From contig JBKPOG010000107.1 in assembly GCA_046732975.1 (NCBI GenBank), positions 10,043 to 74,042 on the forward strand: a stretch of 64,000 bases of DNA. The letters are read 5' to 3'. A program made the position numbers and the translations under genes. Shown piece after piece: positions 34,786 through 44,059 of the stretch; within the stretch, counting starts at the first letter, position 1; each line of letters begins with the position of its first letter. The notes below the pieces were generated by a model. That model ran no database searches and was not told where the DNA came from. It was given only the letters and a program-made list of their open reading frames with translations. The DNA is from JAMXLO01 sp046732975 (GTDB lineage Bacteria; Pseudomonadota; Alphaproteobacteria; Acetobacterales; Acetobacteraceae).

Positions 34786-36792
34786 TCAGAGCTTCCGCAG
34801 CATCAATGGGCCGGAGCCCAACACCTGCGCGCGCCATCCTGCCGCGAGCAGCGTCGTTGCGTCCAGCTGAGTGACAACCGCGGGTCCATCGAACTGATCG
34901 CCCGCGCCGAGCGACGACCGATCGAAAACTGGCGCCTCCAGCGCGCCGGTCGCATGCTGCACCACCTGTCGTCCGATCGGCACTGCGCCAACTCCGGCCG
35001 GAAGGCACGTGGATGCCGCCGTCGGTGCGCTGGCTGCCGCTTCCACGCGCAGCGTTATCAACTCCACTGTTGTTTCCATCGTGAAGCCATTCAGCGCCCG
35101 GTGCGCTTCGGCAAATACCTGTCTCGCTGAGTCCGCAGTGCCTGGCCAGACAATCGCAAGTTCCGCGCCCTGACCGGCATAGCGTAGCAGTGCAATGCGG
35201 GTGATCGTCCTATCACGCTCTGTTACCTGTTCCGCAGTGAACCAAGCATGCGCCTCTGATTCGAGCGCAAGATACACATCCTCTGCAGCGTCCCACTGGT
35301 CCGGTCGTGACATCGTGCGCGAGAACTCCGCCTTAAGACCGGCCGCAAGCAGGCCCTCGGCACACAGCACACCGGGGGCGGGAGGAATCAGCACGCACGA
35401 AATCCCCAAGTGGTCGGCTAATGAACAGCTATGCAGCGGACCCGCGCCGCCGAAAGCCACCAGCGCGAAATCGCGCGGATCATGGCCACGCTCCACCGAC
35501 ACGACGCGGATCGCACCTACCATATTCGAATCGGCGATCGCCAAAATGCCGCGTGCCGCATCATGCAATGACAGACCCAACGGCTCGGCGACATAAGAGC
35601 GGATTGCACGTTCAGCCAGTGCTGTGTGCAATGTCATTCGGCCCCCGAGCAACGCTGCGGGAAGATGCCCAAGGACAAGGTGTGCGTCGGTGATAGTGGG
35701 TTCCTTGCCACCGATGCCGTAGCACGCGGGACCGGGCACGGCGCCTGCACTCGCCGGTCCGACCGTCAGGGCACCATCAGATAGGCGTGCGATGGAGCCA
35801 CCGCCCGCGCCTATCGTCACCATATCAATCATTGGCAGCGGCAAAGGCCATCCACCGACATGGCCTCGCTGCGTGAGTTCGATCCGCTCTCCGCGCAACA
35901 AACAAATATCGGCGCTCGTGCCACCAATATCGATCGTGATGATGTCTGAAATGCCGGTACGGGCAGCAACGTCGCGAGCGCCGACCACTCCCGCCGCGGG
36001 ACCTGACAGCACCGTCAATGCCGGTGTTCGAGCTATCGCCGCGGCGCCTGCAACTCCACCGTTAGACTGCATCAACAACAACGGTGCGCTAATCTTCGCA
36101 TCCGCCAGATGACCCTGCAGGCGCTGTATGTAAGTGGTGACTGCCGGCATCACAGCAGCGTTCATGATGGTCGCCAAGCTGCGCTCGTACTCGCGCACCA
36201 CCGGAAGCACGTCGACGGAAGCCGTCACCATCGCATCGGGCAGTGCGGCGCGCAGCAGTTCCGCGACACGCCGCTCATGCGCAGGGTTTGCGAAAGAGTG
36301 CAGCAGGCACACCGCTACAGCCTGTACGTCCATCCGGCGCAAAATGGCCGACACATCATGTACGCTGGCCTCGTCCAGCGGTGTCAACACCGTACCACCT
36401 GGACCGATCCGTTCACACACCTCCAGAACCCGCGCCGGCGGCACCGGGCGCTTTGGCTTCACCCATGCAAATAGATTGGCGTGGCGCGGAATATCCTGCC
36501 GACCGATCTCCAGCACGTGGCGGAACCCCAGCGTTGTTACCAACGCGGTGCGCGCGGTCCTGCCTTGCAGGATAAGGTTTGTCGCCACTGTCGTGCCATG
36601 CAGCACCCGCACGATCTCCTGCGGGTGCACACGCGCGTCGTTGAGTACCAGCTGCACGCCAGCAATGAACGCTTGCGACGGGTCTGCTGGTGTGCTGGCC
36701 GTCTTCGCACGCCATTGGCGACCGGTGGCCTGATCCAGCAAGGTGACATCGGTAAACGTGCCGCCGATGTCGACAGCAACCGCGAACGTCAA
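34786..36792 (-). CDS. hyuA: Hydantoinase/oxoprolinase A-type subunit (HyuA, N-methylhydantoinase A-like)
   Basis: ATP-dependent ring-opening subunit acting with HyuB on hydantoins, 5-oxoproline or related cyclic amides. The 668-aa product has the acetate-kinase/actin-like phosphate motif VDIGGTFTDVTLLD at its N-terminus and RVLHGTTVATNLILQGR soon after. The second nucleotide motif is SDIITIDIGGTSADICLL near residue 285, and VAFGGAGPLHSCSLADHLG is typical. No ATG or GTG lies before VAVDIGGT in frame, so the best start is TTG at 36792, which overlaps the stop of a mini-ORF (TTGA). It lies 58 nt after hyuB. Confidence 0.88.
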   Translation of the reverse strand: MTFAVAVDIGGTFTDVTLLDQATGRQWRAKTASTPADPSQAFIAGVQLVLNDARVHPQEIVRVLHGTTVATNLILQGRTARTALVTTLGFRHVLEIGRQDIPRHANLFAWVKPKRPVPPARVLEVCERIGPGGTVLTPLDEASVHDVSAILRRMDVQAVAVCLLHSFANPAHERRVAELLRAALPDAMVTASVDVLPVVREYERSLATIMNAAVMPAVTTYIQRLQGHLADAKISAPLLLMQSNGGVAGAAAIARTPALTVLSGPAAGVVGARDVAARTGISDIITIDIGGTSADICLLRGERIELTQRGHVGGWPLPLPMIDMVTIGAGGGSIARLSDGALTVGPASAGAVPGPACYGIGGKEPTITDAHLVLGHLPAALLGGRMTLHTALAERAIRSYVAEPLGLSLHDAARGILAIADSNMVGAIRVVSVERGHDPRDFALVAFGGAGPLHSCSLADHLGISCVLIPPAPGVLCAEGLLAAGLKAEFSRTMSRPDQWDAAEDVYLALESEAHAWFTAEQVTERDRTITRIALLRYAGQGAELAIVWPGTADSARQVFAEAHRALNGFTMETTVELITLRVEAAASAPTAASTCLPAGVGAVPIGRQVVQHATGALEAPVFDRSSLGAGDQFDGPAVVTQLDATTLLAAGWRAQVLGSGPLMLRKL

Positions 36793-36854
36793 GCGCGGAC
36801 CCGGACGCCAGCCCGGCCTTCCACAACAACGGGCAGACTCGATCTGCCCATCAT
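36789..36854 (-). CDS. Possible 21-codon translational-coupling mini-ORF between hyuB and hyuA
   Basis: ATG at 36854 overlaps the hyuB stop (ATGA), and the frame (MMGRSSLPVVVEGRAGVRVRA) ends in TGA overlapping the presumed hyuA TTG start (TTGA). This would pass ribosomes from hyuB to hyuA. It could equally be a coincidence, or the trace of a frameshift in the hyuA N-terminus. No peptide function is suggested. Confidence 0.3.
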   Translation of the reverse strand: MMGRSSLPVVVEGRAGVRVRA

Positions 36855-38569
36855 GCCTGGACCAACTCGTTGTGCCTACGGAGCAACCGCGTGGCATCGG
36901 CATCAAGTGCGTCGCTCGCGATGACCACACGATAGTCGCGCCGGGCCGCGGCCATCGAAACGAAGCCATCCCGTACATCCTGCAGCACCTGCTCAGCCGG
37001 TCGCTCGAACGGATGGCCACGGCCGCCACCGCCCCCAGTTTCCAGCAGCAAGATGTCGCCTCGTCGCAGAACCGTGCCATCCGACAGCGGTGCGAGCGTG
37101 CGCTCGTTCGTTGTGCCTGGATTGACCAGGGCGCGGCCGGTGCCGCCTCGCATGCCACCGGCGACGCCCCAGGGCGGATTCAATACACTGTCGATGCGCA
37201 TCGACAGCACTGCCTGTTCAGCCAGCACCTCGTATTCGCGCACCACGCCGGCCCCACCACGGAAACGACCCGGCCCGCCGCTATCGCAATTGATGCCGTA
37301 ACGCAGCAACCGCACCGGATAACCTTGTTCAAGGAATTCGACCGGATAGTTCTCCTGCGCGACGAAATAGACAGCATCAATCCCGTCGGATGTGGCACGT
37401 GCGCCGTAACCCACTCCCACACCATCCGACATCAGGAACTGGCGTCCGCGGTCAATGCCGCGCAGCATGATGATGACATAGGCAGAGTGCGAGGCTGGCG
37501 CATTGCCTCCTGCAGCATTCACCAAACCGTTCAATGTCGCCAGGAACCGCATCATGGTCATGCCGCGCAGTCCGAGTGGCGCAGGAAACCGCGGCCACAA
37601 CAGCGATCCCTCCCGCAGCCTCACCTCATCCAGCGCACGCGGTCCACCCGCGTTGCACACCTGCGCCGGATCACCGCCGAGAAAGAACAATCCCAGCGCC
37701 ATCCCCGGCACGTCCGGGTTCATCAGGAAGTTCACTGGCCCAGGCGCTTGGTCGTCCGTCTCTGTCGCATCGAACACGAAGCGGTCATCCGACGTGCGGG
37801 TCAAAGCCAGGCGGATATGGAGTGGCCCATTGCCGTGGCCATCGGAGTCGATCGCATCGCTGAACCGATACGTCCCCACCGGAAACGTCTCACGCAAACG
37901 CGCTCGCACCAGTTCGCGTGTGCGAGCGAACAGTTGCCCAAAGGCGTCAGCCATAACGTCCGGACCGAACCGTCCCAGCAGTTCTCTGACGCGGCGCGCG
38001 CCGAGTTCCACCGATGCCATCAGCGCGCGGGTATCGCCACGACTTTGCTCGGGGTAACGCGAGTTGCGGTGAAAGATCTCCAGGGCTGCTTCATTCACCG
38101 CACCAGCGTCTATCAGCCTGGTGGGCGGGATGATGATGCCTTCCTGAAAGATGTCGGTGGCGTCCGAGCTGATCGATCCGGGCCGCAGCCCGCCAATATC
38201 CGAGAAATGCGCCCAGCCCATGACGAACGCGGCGCGGCGCCCATCGTGAAACACCGGGGCCAGAAACACCTGATCATTGGAATGCGACACCGCACCACGG
38301 GACGCATAGCAATCACTATACCAATAGAGGTCGCCCTCCTGCATGGTGTCCGCTGCAAAGCGGGCGAATACCGGGCCGGTAATGTCGCCGAAGATCGGCA
38401 CCATGGAGCCAACAACCATCACACCATTCGCATCGAACAGCGCGGTGTAGAAATCCTTCTTCTCGCGTATGAATGCGCTGATCGCGGTGCGCTCCAGCAG
38501 TGCATCCATCTCGGCCTGCGCGGCGCGAATAGCGCCGCGAATGATTTCCAATCGGATTGGGTCGACCAT
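36851..38569 (-). CDS. hyuB: Hydantoinase/oxoprolinase B-type subunit (HyuB, N-methylhydantoinase B-like)
   Basis: Partner of HyuA, 572 aa. Family blocks are LEIIRGAIRAAQAEMDALLERTAISAFIREKKDFYTALFD at the N-terminus, DLYWYSDCYASRGAVSHSNDQVFLAPVFHDGR, and IGGLRPGSISSDATDIFQEGIIIPP. The C-terminal GGPGRFRGGAGVVREYEVL and GGGGGRGHPFERPAEQVLQDV are also typical. The start codon directly abuts the stop of the creatininase-type gene (38570), so the order of transcription is creatininase-type, hyuB, hyuA. Confidence 0.92.
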   Translation of the reverse strand: MVDPIRLEIIRGAIRAAQAEMDALLERTAISAFIREKKDFYTALFDANGVMVVGSMVPIFGDITGPVFARFAADTMQEGDLYWYSDCYASRGAVSHSNDQVFLAPVFHDGRRAAFVMGWAHFSDIGGLRPGSISSDATDIFQEGIIIPPTRLIDAGAVNEAALEIFHRNSRYPEQSRGDTRALMASVELGARRVRELLGRFGPDVMADAFGQLFARTRELVRARLRETFPVGTYRFSDAIDSDGHGNGPLHIRLALTRTSDDRFVFDATETDDQAPGPVNFLMNPDVPGMALGLFFLGGDPAQVCNAGGPRALDEVRLREGSLLWPRFPAPLGLRGMTMMRFLATLNGLVNAAGGNAPASHSAYVIIMLRGIDRGRQFLMSDGVGVGYGARATSDGIDAVYFVAQENYPVEFLEQGYPVRLLRYGINCDSGGPGRFRGGAGVVREYEVLAEQAVLSMRIDSVLNPPWGVAGGMRGGTGRALVNPGTTNERTLAPLSDGTVLRRGDILLLETGGGGGRGHPFERPAEQVLQDVRDGFVSMAAARRDYRVVIASDALDADATRLLRRHNELVQA

Positions 38570-39316
38570 TTAATCGGCGACGAAGGTCTGATACACCTCA
38601 ACCATATCGGCGACCGATGCCTGATACAGCTGCGCGCCGTGCTCCGGCGTGGAGAGGGAGGGATCCGAGCCGATGCGGCCATCGGGGAATCGCTGGCGAT
38701 AATCGGCACAGTCGAAAAATCCGGTGCTCTTCGGCGCAACCTTCGGCGACATCTGAGCGTACTTGATCGCCTCAGGGTGGTAGTGCTGCGACAACGACAC
38801 CTCGGCCGCCGTCGCGTGGCTGCCGTTCGAGTCTCCATACAGCTCCTTGGCGAGCGCCGTTGCACGTGGGCCCTGCGACCAGAATACCATCTTGCAGCGC
38901 GCTGGGGACGAGTCGCCCGGTCCCCGCATCGACGTTGTGGCGTAGATCTCGTCGAAGGCGGCCGTCACCGTGGCGACGTTGCCGCCATGACCGTTGATGA
39001 ACAGGAATCGCTCAAAGCCGTGCTTTATCAATGAGATGACGACGTCGCACACCAACGCGATCAGCGTTGATGGACGCAGCGTGACTGACCCGGCGAAACC
39101 CAGATGGTGCTGCGACATGCCGATGGTCAGCGTTGGCGCCACCAGGCAACCGATCGCATCGCCCGCGCCTTTGGCAACAAACTCCGCATCTAGGTGATCG
39201 GTGCCGATCAGCCCATTTGGCCCGTGCTGCTCGGTCGAGCCGATTGGGATGATGATGCCGCGCGAAGAACGCAGATAATCCTCCACCTCGTGCCAAGTGG
39301 ACAACGCGAGTTGCAT
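38570..39316 (-). CDS. Creatininase family protein (amidohydrolase)
   Basis: Metal-dependent amide hydrolase of 248 aa. The creatininase hallmark IGSTEQHGPNGLIGTDHLDAE supplies putative metal ligands Glu29, His31 and Asp40. FINGHGGN and GSHATAAEVSLSQH (near residues 112-172) carry the later histidine and glutamate. Members act on creatinine, formamides or 3-dehydro-scyllo-inosose-type rings. The ATG at 39316 has AGGAGAGG upstream, so the longer frame is rejected. First gene of the creatininase-hyuB-hyuA operon, which suggests successive opening of cyclic amides. Confidence 0.88.
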   Translation of the reverse strand: MQLALSTWHEVEDYLRSSRGIIIPIGSTEQHGPNGLIGTDHLDAEFVAKGAGDAIGCLVAPTLTIGMSQHHLGFAGSVTLRPSTLIALVCDVVISLIKHGFERFLFINGHGGNVATVTAAFDEIYATTSMRGPGDSSPARCKMVFWSQGPRATALAKELYGDSNGSHATAAEVSLSQHYHPEAIKYAQMSPKVAPKSTGFFDCADYRQRFPDGRIGSDPSLSTPEHGAQLYQASVADMVEVYQTFVAD

Positions 39317-39407
39317 GGGTCCTCTCCTGCAGGGCGCCATATCTTGCAGCGCTTCAGCACGATCGACAACCTGGCGCATGTGATTCCGAAGCAGAGTCCA
39401 TATTGAC

Positions 39408-39650
39408 ATGACGTGCAAAGCAATGAATCTGTCACGTATGGAGACAATCGAACGCAGTGGCCGGCTCTTTGTTGCTCTTCGAAAGAACGGCCCATTGCGG
39501 ATAGGATTGGAGCCTGTCTATCACGCAGTGACGCCGAATTGTCGAATCGCACTATGCTCCGATGAGCCTGGCACCCGTTCAGGTTGGGCCGAACCGCCGG
39601 CGGGACGTGTCACTTGCCCCGCATGCCTGAAACGGCTCACGAGACTCTGA
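39408..39650 (+). CDS. Small putative zinc-binding protein
   Basis: An 80-aa frame whose second half has HAVTPNCRIALCSDEPG and GRVTCPACLKRL. His39, Cys45/Cys50, Cys70 and Cys73 could build a zinc knuckle of the H/C...C...CxxC type seen in small uncharacterised proteins. No ribosome site is obvious for the ATGs at 39408, 39423 or 39438, so the start is open. It sits alone between the divergent creatininase gene and the convergent flavin monooxygenase gene (ending 39654). Confidence 0.5.
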   Translation: MTCKAMNLSRMETIERSGRLFVALRKNGPLRIGLEPVYHAVTPNCRIALCSDEPGTRSGWAEPPAGRVTCPACLKRLTRL

Positions 39651-39653
39651 GCC

Positions 39654-40739
39654 TCACAGCCGAAGCCCCGCCTCGCGCGGCAGTGGCATGACCGCATCGA
39701 TGAAATAGGGCAGCTCGGTCTTGAAGTTTACGAACGAAACTGTGGTGCCGGCGAATCCGGTCTGGCTCATCCGCAGCATTTCCTCGGCAATTTTGCGCGG
39801 GGTTCCGATCAGCGGATAGGTACCTGCGCCGCCCACGAATCGCTTGCGATGCAGGCGATATGCCTCGGGATCATGCGACGACGAGAACTTCTCCTTGGAA
39901 CCCATATAGAAGTCCACACTCGTCGTATCTTCCATTCGCACCGCGTAGTGTTCGTAATAGTCTTCAGCCTCGGTCTGCGTCGGCCGGCACACCACATGGC
40001 AGGTCGTATAGACACCAACCTCGCGACCGACCGAACGCGCTCGCGCTGCCATATCATCAATGTGCGGCCTGCCATCCTCGATAGCGACGAACGTTGTGAA
40101 CAGGAAATCGGCTGTCTTCGCGGCAAAGTTGCGTCCCGCTGCTGAGAACGCCGCATTGAGCGTCACTGGCCGCGGTCGCTGCAGCGGCATCGGCAGCCCC
40201 GACACACCGTTGAGTTGGTAGAAGCGTCCTTGATAATCAAACGGCGGGCCGCCGGCGTAGATGCGCTCGACGATTTCCGCCCACTCCAGGCCCTGCGCAT
40301 AGCGGTCCTCGATCATGGTCAGGCCGAACAGCGCAAACTCCTGTGGGCTCCACCCGCAGACGATATTAAGCCCGGCCCTGCCGCCGGATGCATGATCCAC
40401 CGTCGCCAGGGCCTTGGCGGCAAACACCGGATGCACCATCGGCACGTGCACTGTCGAGAACAACGCGATCCGCTGCGTGACCCCGGCAAGTGCGGCGGCA
40501 AAGGTCAGCGTCTCGAAACTCCATTCCCGGCTGTTCACCTCGCCCCCGAATCCCTTCCAGCGCGCGATCGGCAGGAAGAACTCGATGCCGGCGTTGTCCG
40601 CCATCTGCGCCACCTCGACAATCTCGTTCCAGCGCGCCGGCCACCGTTCGGGCACGCGTGTGAGCGTCAGGCCACCGTCGGCGTTCGCCGAGAACACACC
40701 CAATTTGAACTTGTTCGGGCCAAACATCGGGTGTTCCAT
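39654..40739 (-). CDS. LLM-class flavin-dependent monooxygenase (RutA-like)
   Basis: FMNH2-dependent luciferase-fold oxygenase, 361 aa. It has KLGVFSANADGGLTLT, NAGIEFFLPIARWKGFGGEVNSREWSFETLTFAAALAG, HPVFAAKALATVDHASGGRAGLNIVCGW and the C-terminal YPLIGTPRKIAEEML, all close to the pyrimidine monooxygenase RutA and related ring-opening enzymes. None of the other rut genes is nearby, so uracil is not implied. It is divergent from the ThDP-hutH-hutU operon (67-bp gap 40740-40806). Confidence 0.88.
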   Translation of the reverse strand: MEHPMFGPNKFKLGVFSANADGGLTLTRVPERWPARWNEIVEVAQMADNAGIEFFLPIARWKGFGGEVNSREWSFETLTFAAALAGVTQRIALFSTVHVPMVHPVFAAKALATVDHASGGRAGLNIVCGWSPQEFALFGLTMIEDRYAQGLEWAEIVERIYAGGPPFDYQGRFYQLNGVSGLPMPLQRPRPVTLNAAFSAAGRNFAAKTADFLFTTFVAIEDGRPHIDDMAARARSVGREVGVYTTCHVVCRPTQTEAEDYYEHYAVRMEDTTSVDFYMGSKEKFSSSHDPEAYRLHRKRFVGGAGTYPLIGTPRKIAEEMLRMSQTGFAGTTVSFVNFKTELPYFIDAVMPLPREAGLRL

Positions 40740-40806
40740 CGGGCGGCCCTCCTTGCCGCGAAGCTCGCATCATCGGCAAAGTACCGTCGGCGACGTGGAG
40801 AGGGCA

Positions 40807-42510
40807 ATGACAGAGACAATGGTGAACGGCGCCGAGGCGCTGCTTGAGTTGCTACAGACCCAAGGCGCCGACTACATATTTTGCTCACCCATCGCAGCGT
40901 GGGCGCCGCTATGGGAGGCGCTGGCCAAGCGCAAGGCCACGAGCAATGTTGAGACGCCACGATACCTCAACTGCCGGCACGAGATCCTCGCTGTTGGCTT
41001 GGCCGCCGGCTATTACAAGGCGACCGGTCGGACCCAGGTGGTGCTGCTACCGACCGGCCTGGGTGTGCTGCATGGCGCGATGGCACTTCGCTCGGCCTAT
41101 CATGAGCACATTCCGATGGTGATCGTTTCGCCCGATACGCTGACCCATGGCGCGGTGCCAGAACTGGATCCTGGCCCGGAGTGGCCGACGCTTCTGGTCG
41201 ATCTTGCCGGACCCGTGCGCAACAGCGAGACCGTGACAAAGTGGGCGAAGGAAGTGAAGACCGGCACCGACTTTACCGCCGACGTCCGGCGCGCGTGGTA
41301 TTTCGCCGAAAGCGTGCCACGCGGCCCGACATTGGTCGGCGTACCGTTCGACATCCTGATGAACCAGATTGCCGCACCGCAGGGCGACAAAACCAAGGCG
41401 CCAGCCGTGGTCGCGCCACTCGACAGCCTGCGCGAGATCACGACGCTGCTGAAGCAAAGCCGTGCCCCGCTGATCGTGACCGAGCACGCCGCGCGCACAA
41501 CAGAGGACCAAGCCGCACTGGTGAGCATCGCGGAGTGCATCGGCGCACCGGTGTTTGAGTACTGGATGCCACTCTATGTGAATTTCCCGCGCGCGCACCC
41601 ACTCTACGCCGCCGATCCGATCGAAATGCACCTGAAGGATGCGGACTGCATCTTGATCGTTGGCGCGCACGGTCCGTGGCATCCACAGGAAACACCGCTG
41701 CCGGAGGATTGCAAGATCATCCAGATCGAGGAGGACCCGCTGCGGCCTCGCGCCCCTTACTGGAATTTCCGCACCGACTACTGCATTGCCGGCGACATCG
41801 GCAGCAACTTGAGGCAGCTCGCAACCCTGATCGAGGCAGAACCCCGCGCACCCGAGGTAACGGACCGTACTCACCATTGGCATACCCACAACGCGGCAAA
41901 CAATGCAGCCGCCGCCAAGGAACGCGAGACGGTGCGCGGCGGCGAGCGAATCCACGCAGTCCACCTGTTCGACAGCCTGTGCAACCTGCTGACCGACCGC
42001 TCGGTGATCGTCGATGAGATCATCGCGCAAGTGCCGCCGATGATCCGCCACCTGTTTCGCGAGCGTGATTTCGGCCATATCCGCGGCTGGGCGGGCGCAT
42101 TGGGTACTGGCCTGCCCACGGCCCTGGGCGTAAAGCTCGGTCGGCCGAATGACCTCGTGGTCTGCGTCATCGGTGACGGCGCATTCAATTACAATCCAAT
42201 CCCCGCCTGCTTCGGGCTGGCGCAGCAATATCGCGTGCCGGTGCTGGTGGTCATATGCAACAACCAGGGCTACGTGTCGCAGGAGTGGAACCTGTCCAAG
42301 TATTTCCCCTCCGGTTATGCGCTGCGCGATAATAACCCGTACGGCCGGGTGATCGAGCCGACACCAGACTATGCGGCGCTCGCTTCCGCGTTCGGCGGAC
42401 ACGGAGAGCGCGACAGCGACCCGGCGCAACTTGAACTGGCGATCCGCCGCGCCATCTCAGCGGTTGAAAGCGGACAGCTCGCTTTGCTGGACGTTCGGCT
42501 CGAGCCGTGA
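40807..42510 (+). CDS. Thiamine diphosphate-dependent enzyme (acetolactate synthase/benzoylformate decarboxylase family)
   Basis: A 567-aa ThDP enzyme. The N-terminal Pyr domain has the catalytic glutamate in CRHEILAVGLAAGYYKATG (Glu59). The central domain has LIVTEHAARTTEDQAALVSIAE. The C-terminal PP domain carries the ThDP/Mg motif GDGAFNYNPIPACFGLAQQYRVPVLVVICNN, starting near residue 455. The substrate, a 2-oxo acid, is not apparent. GGAG lies about 7 nt before the ATG at 40807. It ends 7 nt before hutH, and the three genes look like one operon. Confidence 0.87.
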   Translation: MTETMVNGAEALLELLQTQGADYIFCSPIAAWAPLWEALAKRKATSNVETPRYLNCRHEILAVGLAAGYYKATGRTQVVLLPTGLGVLHGAMALRSAYHEHIPMVIVSPDTLTHGAVPELDPGPEWPTLLVDLAGPVRNSETVTKWAKEVKTGTDFTADVRRAWYFAESVPRGPTLVGVPFDILMNQIAAPQGDKTKAPAVVAPLDSLREITTLLKQSRAPLIVTEHAARTTEDQAALVSIAECIGAPVFEYWMPLYVNFPRAHPLYAADPIEMHLKDADCILIVGAHGPWHPQETPLPEDCKIIQIEEDPLRPRAPYWNFRTDYCIAGDIGSNLRQLATLIEAEPRAPEVTDRTHHWHTHNAANNAAAAKERETVRGGERIHAVHLFDSLCNLLTDRSVIVDEIIAQVPPMIRHLFRERDFGHIRGWAGALGTGLPTALGVKLGRPNDLVVCVIGDGAFNYNPIPACFGLAQQYRVPVLVVICNNQGYVSQEWNLSKYFPSGYALRDNNPYGRVIEPTPDYAALASAFGGHGERDSDPAQLELAIRRAISAVESGQLALLDVRLEP

Positions 42511-42517
42511 GGTCGCC

Positions 42518-44059
42518 ATGGCAAGTGTGGCCATCCGTCCGGGACAGAACACACTTGCAGACTGGCGTGGGATCTATCGCGGGGCCGGCGTAACGCTCGA
42601 TCCCGGCTGCCACAACGCTGTCGCTCGCAGCGCCAATGCCGTCGAGGCAATTCTGGAGCGCGGCGAGCCGATCTATGGGATCAACACCGGCTTCGGTCGC
42701 CTGGCAAGCGTTCGCATCGCACCGCATGAAGTAGCAACTCTGCAACGCAATATCGTGCTGTCGCACTCGGCCGGGGTGGGCGACCCGATGCCGGCGCATC
42801 TCGTGCGGCTGATGCTGGCTTTGAAGTTGTCTGCTCTGGCGCAAGGTGCCTCCGGCGTAAAGCCAGCAACTGTGACGTTGCTGGCTGAGATGATCGCGCG
42901 GGATCTGCTGCCGGTGATCCCGACGCAAGGTTCGGTTGGTGCGTCAGGCGATCTCGCGCCGCTTGCGCATATGGCCGCGGCGATGATCGGAGCCGGCGAG
43001 ATCCTGTGCGGCGATGCCCACATTCCTGCCGCAACGGCATTCGCGCAGGCGGGCCTGCAGCCGATTGTACTTGGCGCCAAAGAGGGCCTTGCGCTGCTGA
43101 ATGGTACGCAGTTCTCGACCGCGTATGCGCTCGCCGGACTGTTCGAAGCGGAGGCGTTGTTGCGGATCGGCCTGGTCACAGGTGCCCTATCAACCGATGC
43201 GGCGCGCGGCTCGGATGCGCCGTTCGATCCGCGCATCCACGCCCTCCGAGGCCATCGCGGACAGATCGATGCGGCCAACGCGTTGCGTGCGCTGCTCGCC
43301 GGCAGCGCTATTCGTGCCTCGCACCTTACCGGCGATGATCGGGTACAGGACCCGTACTGTATGCGTTGTCAGCCGCAGGTCATGGGCGCCGCACTGGACA
43401 TTCTGCGCAACACTGCTGCAACGTTGGAGGTCGAGGCCAACGGCGTATCCGACAACCCACTGATCTGCGGCGATCCACCCGAGGCGCTGTCGGGCGGCAA
43501 TTTTCACGCCGAGCCGGTCGCCTTTGCCGCCGATATCATCGCGCTGGCCCTGTGCGAGATCGGGGCGCTGGCCGAGCGACGCATTGCTATGCTGATCGAT
43601 CCTTCGCTGTCGCGCTTGCCGGCGTTCCTTACGCCAAAGCCAGGATTGAATTCTGGGTTCATGGTGCCGCAGGTGACGGCGGCAGCGTTGGTGGCGGAGA
43701 ACCGCCAACACGCGATGCCGGCGAGCATTGACTCCATCCCGACGTCCGCCAATCAGGAAGACCATGTATCGATGTCAGCCCATGCGGCACGCCGGCTGCT
43801 GCCGATGGCCGACAATGTTGCGGCCATCCTTGGCATTGAGCTCCTGGCCGCGGCGCAAGGCTGCGACTTCCTCGCGCCGCTCACGTCCAGCCCGCCGCTC
43901 GAACGCGTTCGCGAGCTGGTACGCGAGCAGGTAGCGCACCTGGATGGGGACCGCGAGATGGCATCGGATATAGCCAAGGCAATAGCGCTGGTGCGATCGG
44001 GGTTATGTCCAACCGTGCCATTGCCGGGCATTGGAGGCCACGATGCCGCAGATCAGTAA
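42518..44059 (+). CDS. hutH: Histidine ammonia-lyase
   Basis: Removes ammonia from L-histidine to give urocanate, without added cofactor. The 513-aa product carries the MIO-forming Ala142-Ser143-Gly144 in GSVGASGDLAPLAH. The N-terminus has INTGFGRLASVRI, where the tyrosine in PIYGINTGFG supplies the catalytic base. Ser82-His83 in VLSHSAG is the histidine-selective pair; tyrosine and phenylalanine lyases carry HL or FL there. Length fits HutH. It overlaps hutU by 17 bp. Confidence 0.93.
   Translation: MASVAIRPGQNTLADWRGIYRGAGVTLDPGCHNAVARSANAVEAILERGEPIYGINTGFGRLASVRIAPHEVATLQRNIVLSHSAGVGDPMPAHLVRLMLALKLSALAQGASGVKPATVTLLAEMIARDLLPVIPTQGSVGASGDLAPLAHMAAAMIGAGEILCGDAHIPAATAFAQAGLQPIVLGAKEGLALLNGTQFSTAYALAGLFEAEALLRIGLVTGALSTDAARGSDAPFDPRIHALRGHRGQIDAANALRALLAGSAIRASHLTGDDRVQDPYCMRCQPQVMGAALDILRNTAATLEVEANGVSDNPLICGDPPEALSGGNFHAEPVAFAADIIALALCEIGALAERRIAMLIDPSLSRLPAFLTPKPGLNSGFMVPQVTAAALVAENRQHAMPASIDSIPTSANQEDHVSMSAHAARRLLPMADNVAAILGIELLAAAQGCDFLAPLTSSPPLERVRELVREQVAHLDGDREMASDIAKAIALVRSGLCPTVPLPGIGGHDAADQ

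Noticed and set aside
36743..39034. 763-codon plus-strand open frame opposite hyuB and neighbours
   Set aside because: It is antisense to well-supported hydantoinase B and creatininase genes, is rich in Arg/His/Gln and shows no domain; it is a by-product of GC-rich codon use.
41047..42429. 460-codon minus-strand open frame opposite the first ThDP enzyme
   Set aside because: Composition is Arg/His/Gln-heavy with no motif, while the sense strand has the ThDP motif and catalytic glutamate.
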